From the NCBI GenBank assembly GCA_965208775.1, contig OZ242360.1:1550001-1614000 (forward strand): 64,000 nucleotides of DNA, written 5' to 3'. The position numbers and the translations under genes were made by a program. The notes below the pieces were generated by a model. It worked only from the letters and a program-made list of their open reading frames with translations, did not search any database and was not told the origin of the DNA. This stretch comes from JAPOVO01 sp026708165. Its GTDB lineage: Bacteria; Chloroflexota; UBA11872; VXNJ01. Of this stretch, positions 60,857 through 64,000 are shown piece by piece (position 1 is the first letter of the stretch; every line of letters starts with the position of its first letter).

Positions 60857-62611
60857 GTGCTGATGTCGCGGCTATTCGGCCGGACCATGCGGGATGTGCC
60901 CGCGAGAGCGACGACTCCGAGCCATCGACTTCTGCTGCGAGCGGCGATGATTCACCAGCTCGGAGCCGGAATCTACAGCTACATGCCGCTGGCCTGGCGG
61001 TCGCTGGCCAAAATCGAGGCGATAGTGGCCGAGGAGATGGACCGTGTCGACGGCCAGCGCATTGGAATGCCAGTCGTTCATCCCGCCGACCTGTGGCGCA
61101 AGAGCGGGCGGTGGGACTCGATTGGCCGCGAGATGGCCCGGTTTCACGATCGCGACGGCCACGACATGCTGCTCGCGGTGACCCACGAGGAAGTCGTGAC
61201 CGACCTGGTGGCCTACTACGTCACCTCGTATCGGGACCTTCCGAGGATGGTCTACCAGATTCAGACGAAGTTCCGCGACGAGCCGCGCTCGCGTGGCGGG
61301 CTGATCCGCGTGCGCGAGTTCGTGATGAAGGACGCCTACAGCTTTCATCCGTCCTACGAGGACCTCGACGGTTACTACGAACGCATGGTCGAGGCCTACG
61401 TGCGTACGTTCCGGCGCTGTGGTTTGGAACCGCTCGTCGTGGAAGCGGACGTGGGGATGATGGGCGGCTCGGCGTCGCACGAGTTCATGCTCGTGACAGA
61501 CGCGGGCGAAGACACGCTCCTGATCTGCGACGCCTGCGGATACGCGGCGAACAGCGACGTGGCGTCGACCACGGTCGCCCCTCCGCCTCCAGAGGAGCCT
61601 GAGCCCAGGCGTGAAGTCGCGACTCCCGACAGGACCACCATCGAAGGAGTCGCGGATTATCTCGGCGTTCCGACCACGAGGACGCTCAAGGCCGTGTTTT
61701 ACGTGGCAGGCGGAGAGCTCGTTTTCGTGGTCATTCGCGGCGATCTGGGCGTGAACGAGCAGAAGCTCGCGATCGCGCTCCAGTCGAGTGAGATTCGACC
61801 AGCCTCCGATCAGGAGTTGGGCGAGGCCGGCATCGTCCCCGGCTACGCTTCGCCCATTGGGGTTGAGAACGCAAAGATCGTGGTGGACCGCTCAGTGCCC
61901 GCCGCGCCCAACCTCGTGGCCGGCGCAAACCGGGCGGGATTCCACCTCACCGGCGTCAACTACGGCCGTGACTTTCGGGCGGACATCGAAGCCGACATAG
62001 CCCTGGCCAGAGGCGGCGATCCGTGTCCGACTTGCGGCGCCCCGCTTCGCGAGACCCGTGGAATCGAGATGGGGCATACCTTCAAGCTGGGGACCCGCTA
62101 CTCGGAAACAATGGACGCTACCTTTCTGGACAGCGAGGGCGAGCAGCAGCCCGTAATCATGGCGAGCTACGGAATCGGCATAGGGCGTCTGCTGGCGTCA
62201 GCAATAGAACACTTCCACGACGACGACGGAATACTCTTTCCGGCCAGCATCAGCCCTTACGACGTCCACGTCGTCGAGTTGGGCGAAGCGGAGCAGGTTC
62301 GCGAAGCCGCCTCGCAACTGCATGTGGCGCTGGAAGCGGCGGGTGTGGAGGTTCTTCGCGACGACCGCAACGAGAGTGCCGGGGTCAAGTTCAAGGACGC
62401 CGATCTCATCGGCATACCCCTGCGGGTGACCGTAAGCCCGAGGTCTCTCAAGAACGGAGGCGTCGAGCTGAAGCGGCGGTCGAGCTCCGAATCGACCATG
62501 CTGGCCCTCGACTCGGCGGTCGGGGAGATCGTCGATCTGCGACGACGGCTGATGGACGATTTGGACCCGGAACGCCCGCAGTGGAGCCACACCGCCAGCA
62601 GCTCCGAATGA
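60857..62611 (+). CDS. proS: Prolyl-tRNA synthetase (bacterial type)
   Basis: A 584-residue class II synthetase. Motif 1 and HLPLxYR-like segments lie at the N-terminus, motif 2 (RVREFVMKDAYSFH) near residue 155 and motif 3 (YGIGIGRLLA) near 440. An editing INS domain of the YbaK type occupies about 245-395, as in long bacterial ProS. The GTG at 60857 has AAGGAC ten bases upstream; ATG at 60863 is an alternative. The stop overlaps the next gene (ATGA). Confidence 0.95.
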   Translation: MLMSRLFGRTMRDVPARATTPSHRLLLRAAMIHQLGAGIYSYMPLAWRSLAKIEAIVAEEMDRVDGQRIGMPVVHPADLWRKSGRWDSIGREMARFHDRDGHDMLLAVTHEEVVTDLVAYYVTSYRDLPRMVYQIQTKFRDEPRSRGGLIRVREFVMKDAYSFHPSYEDLDGYYERMVEAYVRTFRRCGLEPLVVEADVGMMGGSASHEFMLVTDAGEDTLLICDACGYAANSDVASTTVAPPPPEEPEPRREVATPDRTTIEGVADYLGVPTTRTLKAVFYVAGGELVFVVIRGDLGVNEQKLAIALQSSEIRPASDQELGEAGIVPGYASPIGVENAKIVVDRSVPAAPNLVAGANRAGFHLTGVNYGRDFRADIEADIALARGGDPCPTCGAPLRETRGIEMGHTFKLGTRYSETMDATFLDSEGEQQPVIMASYGIGIGRLLASAIEHFHDDDGILFPASISPYDVHVVELGEAEQVREAASQLHVALEAAGVEVLRDDRNESAGVKFKDADLIGIPLRVTVSPRSLKNGGVELKRRSSSESTMLALDSAVGEIVDLRRRLMDDLDPERPQWSHTASSSE

Positions 62612-63780
62612 TCGACCCCAGGCTGACCTGCACAGAATGCGGCGTTGCGCAGCCACTTGACTACGCCGCTCTTGAATGCGTGGAGTGTTCGCGGCCGCTG
62701 CGAGTGGAGGTCGATGTCCCGGCGGTCGGCGGAAGTCTGAACGCAGTCACCAGGCCGGGGATGCGCGGCTTGTGGAAGTACGGACCGTTGCTGCCGTTTG
62801 CCGATAGCGTCGACCCGGTTACGCTTGGCGAGGGCGGGACTCCTACGGTTGCGCTCGACAACTGGGGCGGCTTGATCGGCGTTCCCAACGTCTACGCAAA
62901 GCTCGAATACGCGTCTCCGACGGGTTCATTCAAGGACAGAGGGTCCGCGACCCTCGTTACCCGACTGCGCGAGTTGGGCGTCAGGAAAGCTGTGGAGGAC
63001 TCGTCCGGCAACGCCGGAGCGTCGGTAGCGGCGTACTGCGCGAAAGCGGGGGTAGAGGCGGTCATATTCGCTCCGGAATCCGCGCCCGCCGCCAAGCTGA
63101 CGCAGATCGAAGTCTACGGGGCGGACCTGCAACTGATCCCGGGCGCGCGTGAGAATGCGACGAAAGCGGCCCGCGACGCCGCGCAGGCGCCGGACACCGC
63201 ATACGCGTCCCACAACCTGCATCCGTACTTCATCGAAGGCACCAAGACCTTTGCCTACGAGGTCTTTGAGGAATTTGCTGGTAGTGGCGTGATGCCCGAT
63301 CACGTGGTCATTCCGGTCGGAAACGGAAGTCTCTACCTTGGCGCGGCCAAGGGATTTCGGGAGCTCTCCGCGGCGGGATTCGAGTTTGCGTCGCCGCGAT
63401 TGCACCTCGCGCAGGTCGAGGCGTGCGCACCGCTGGCCGAAGCCGCGCGGGCCGGTCTCGACGCCCCCACGGAAGTCGCGCCGCAGCCCACCATAGCCGG
63501 GGGAATCTCCGTCGGCCAGCCTCCCCGGGGGAGGGAGGTCTTGCGGACGCTGCGGGATTCCGGGGGCGCGGCGGTCACCGTAAGCGAACGGGCGGTTTGG
63601 GACGCACGCCTGGAACTGGCGGAGCAAGAAGGTCTGTTTATAGAACCGACGTCGGCGGCGGCATTCGCGGGAGTTCGGCAGCTTGCCGACGTGGGAGTAA
63701 TCAAAGCCGGAGAGTCGGTGCTGATTGCAGTAACGGGCGCCGGTCTCAAGGACCCTCAACCCGCCGAACCGGCTGGCTAG
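62608..63780 (+). CDS. thrC: Threonine synthase
   Basis: A 390-residue PLP enzyme that converts O-phosphohomoserine to threonine. A small N-terminal zinc-like CxxC pair set (CTEC, CVEC) precedes the fold. The PLP lysine is in TGSFKDRG near residue 109, then DSSGNAG and a Gly-rich phosphate loop (PVGNGS). The C-terminal GAGLKD segment is typical. The ATG overlaps the proS stop. Confidence 0.9.
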   Translation: MIDPRLTCTECGVAQPLDYAALECVECSRPLRVEVDVPAVGGSLNAVTRPGMRGLWKYGPLLPFADSVDPVTLGEGGTPTVALDNWGGLIGVPNVYAKLEYASPTGSFKDRGSATLVTRLRELGVRKAVEDSSGNAGASVAAYCAKAGVEAVIFAPESAPAAKLTQIEVYGADLQLIPGARENATKAARDAAQAPDTAYASHNLHPYFIEGTKTFAYEVFEEFAGSGVMPDHVVIPVGNGSLYLGAAKGFRELSAAGFEFASPRLHLAQVEACAPLAEAARAGLDAPTEVAPQPTIAGGISVGQPPRGREVLRTLRDSGGAAVTVSERAVWDARLELAEQEGLFIEPTSAAAFAGVRQLADVGVIKAGESVLIAVTGAGLKDPQPAEPAG

Positions 63781-63850
63781 GCGGAGCTCGCTTTTTAGAT
63801 CGGCCCTTTCGGCTTGACCGCCCCTGTGAAGATGAGAGGCGGACGCTGCG

Positions 63851-64000
63851 TTGACGAACCGGCGGTCGGGGGCATTCACGCTTGACCGAGCGACCATACG
63901 GAAGGGGCGGAACCTGGAGTTTTCCGTAGGCGACAGTCTGGACAGAAGCGAGCTGATCGTCCGCGAGGGGGTCGACGAGGACGGGCCTTCGGAGTTTTCC
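63851..64000 (+). CDS. Partial gene, unidentified, running off the window
   Basis: A frame open from TTG 63851 to the window end (50 residues seen), with GAGAGG about ten bases upstream. The fragment is charged, begins MTNRRSGAF, and shows a strand-like NLEFSVG segment. It is too short to place in a family. It would be co-directional with thrC. Confidence 0.4.
   Translation, partial: MTNRRSGAFTLDRATIRKGRNLEFSVGDSLDRSELIVREGVDEDGPSEFS

Overview
The window is a GC-rich bacterial chromosome segment, most plausibly from a member of the Chloroflexota (marine or sponge-associated relatives such as SAR202/Dehalococcoidia). This is an inference. It rests on a lipoprotein with a long Thr-Pro linker, a secreted CAP protein whose N-terminal half resembles a Chloroflexota-type secreted module, a T-box riboswitch, and very frequent TTG/GTG start codons. 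No rRNA, CRISPR array, transposase or complete prophage was seen. Two intact tRNA genes are present: Leu-UAG at 7190 and Gly-GCC at 28581.

Layout. 0.2-7.1 kb: a 2-oxoacid (pyruvate/acetoin-type) dehydrogenase operon, E1 alpha, E1 beta, E2 and E3, with a DUF362 Fe-S protein and a 104-residue orphan between E2 and E3. 7.2-20 kb: tRNA-Leu, then a lipid/polyketide locus. It holds a 3460-residue type I PKS (KS-AT-DH-MT-ER-KR-ACP-KS-AT*), a discrete ACP, a Sfp-type phosphopantetheinyl transferase and an alpha/beta hydrolase. The last AT lacks its nucleophile and about 80 residues. 20-30.5 kb: an accessory region with an NCS2 permease carrying an ATPase-like tail, a methyltransferase, a nucleoside deoxyribosyltransferase homologue, a conspicuously AT-richer reverse transcriptase, a lipoprotein, a GH109-like secreted oxidoreductase/glycosidase next to a decayed tRNA-Gly copy, tRNA-Gly, an AbrB/PIN toxin-antitoxin pair and a PhyH dioxygenase. 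30.6-37.6 kb: an SRPBCC protein with a probable frameshift, a Gfo/Idh/MocA oxidoreductase, a beta-propeller glycoside-hydrolase-like protein, an LpxL/PatA-like acyltransferase and a large membrane protein.

37.7-47.3 kb: eight collinear genes matching the complete N-methylglutamate pathway for methylamine oxidation, in the order mgdABCD (heterotetrameric sarcosine-oxidase-like dehydrogenase), mgsABC (glutamate-synthase-like N-methylglutamate synthase) and gmaS (gamma-glutamylmethylamide synthetase). Together they would convert methylamine to gamma-glutamylmethylamide and N-methylglutamate, then release the methyl carbon to tetrahydrofolate while regenerating glutamate.

47.6-64 kb: mostly housekeeping. 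tig-clpP-clpX is followed by a duplicated clpX tail and a convergent PAP2 phosphatase. Next come nuoB divergent from mrp, a Nudix hydrolase, a YqaA/DedA protein, the CAP protein, and the rplS-rnhB-yraN operon. The end holds an ABM protein, a cysteine-specific T-box controlling cysE, then proS and a threonine synthase, with an unidentified gene running off the right edge. All family calls come from reading motifs by eye; no database search was possible.
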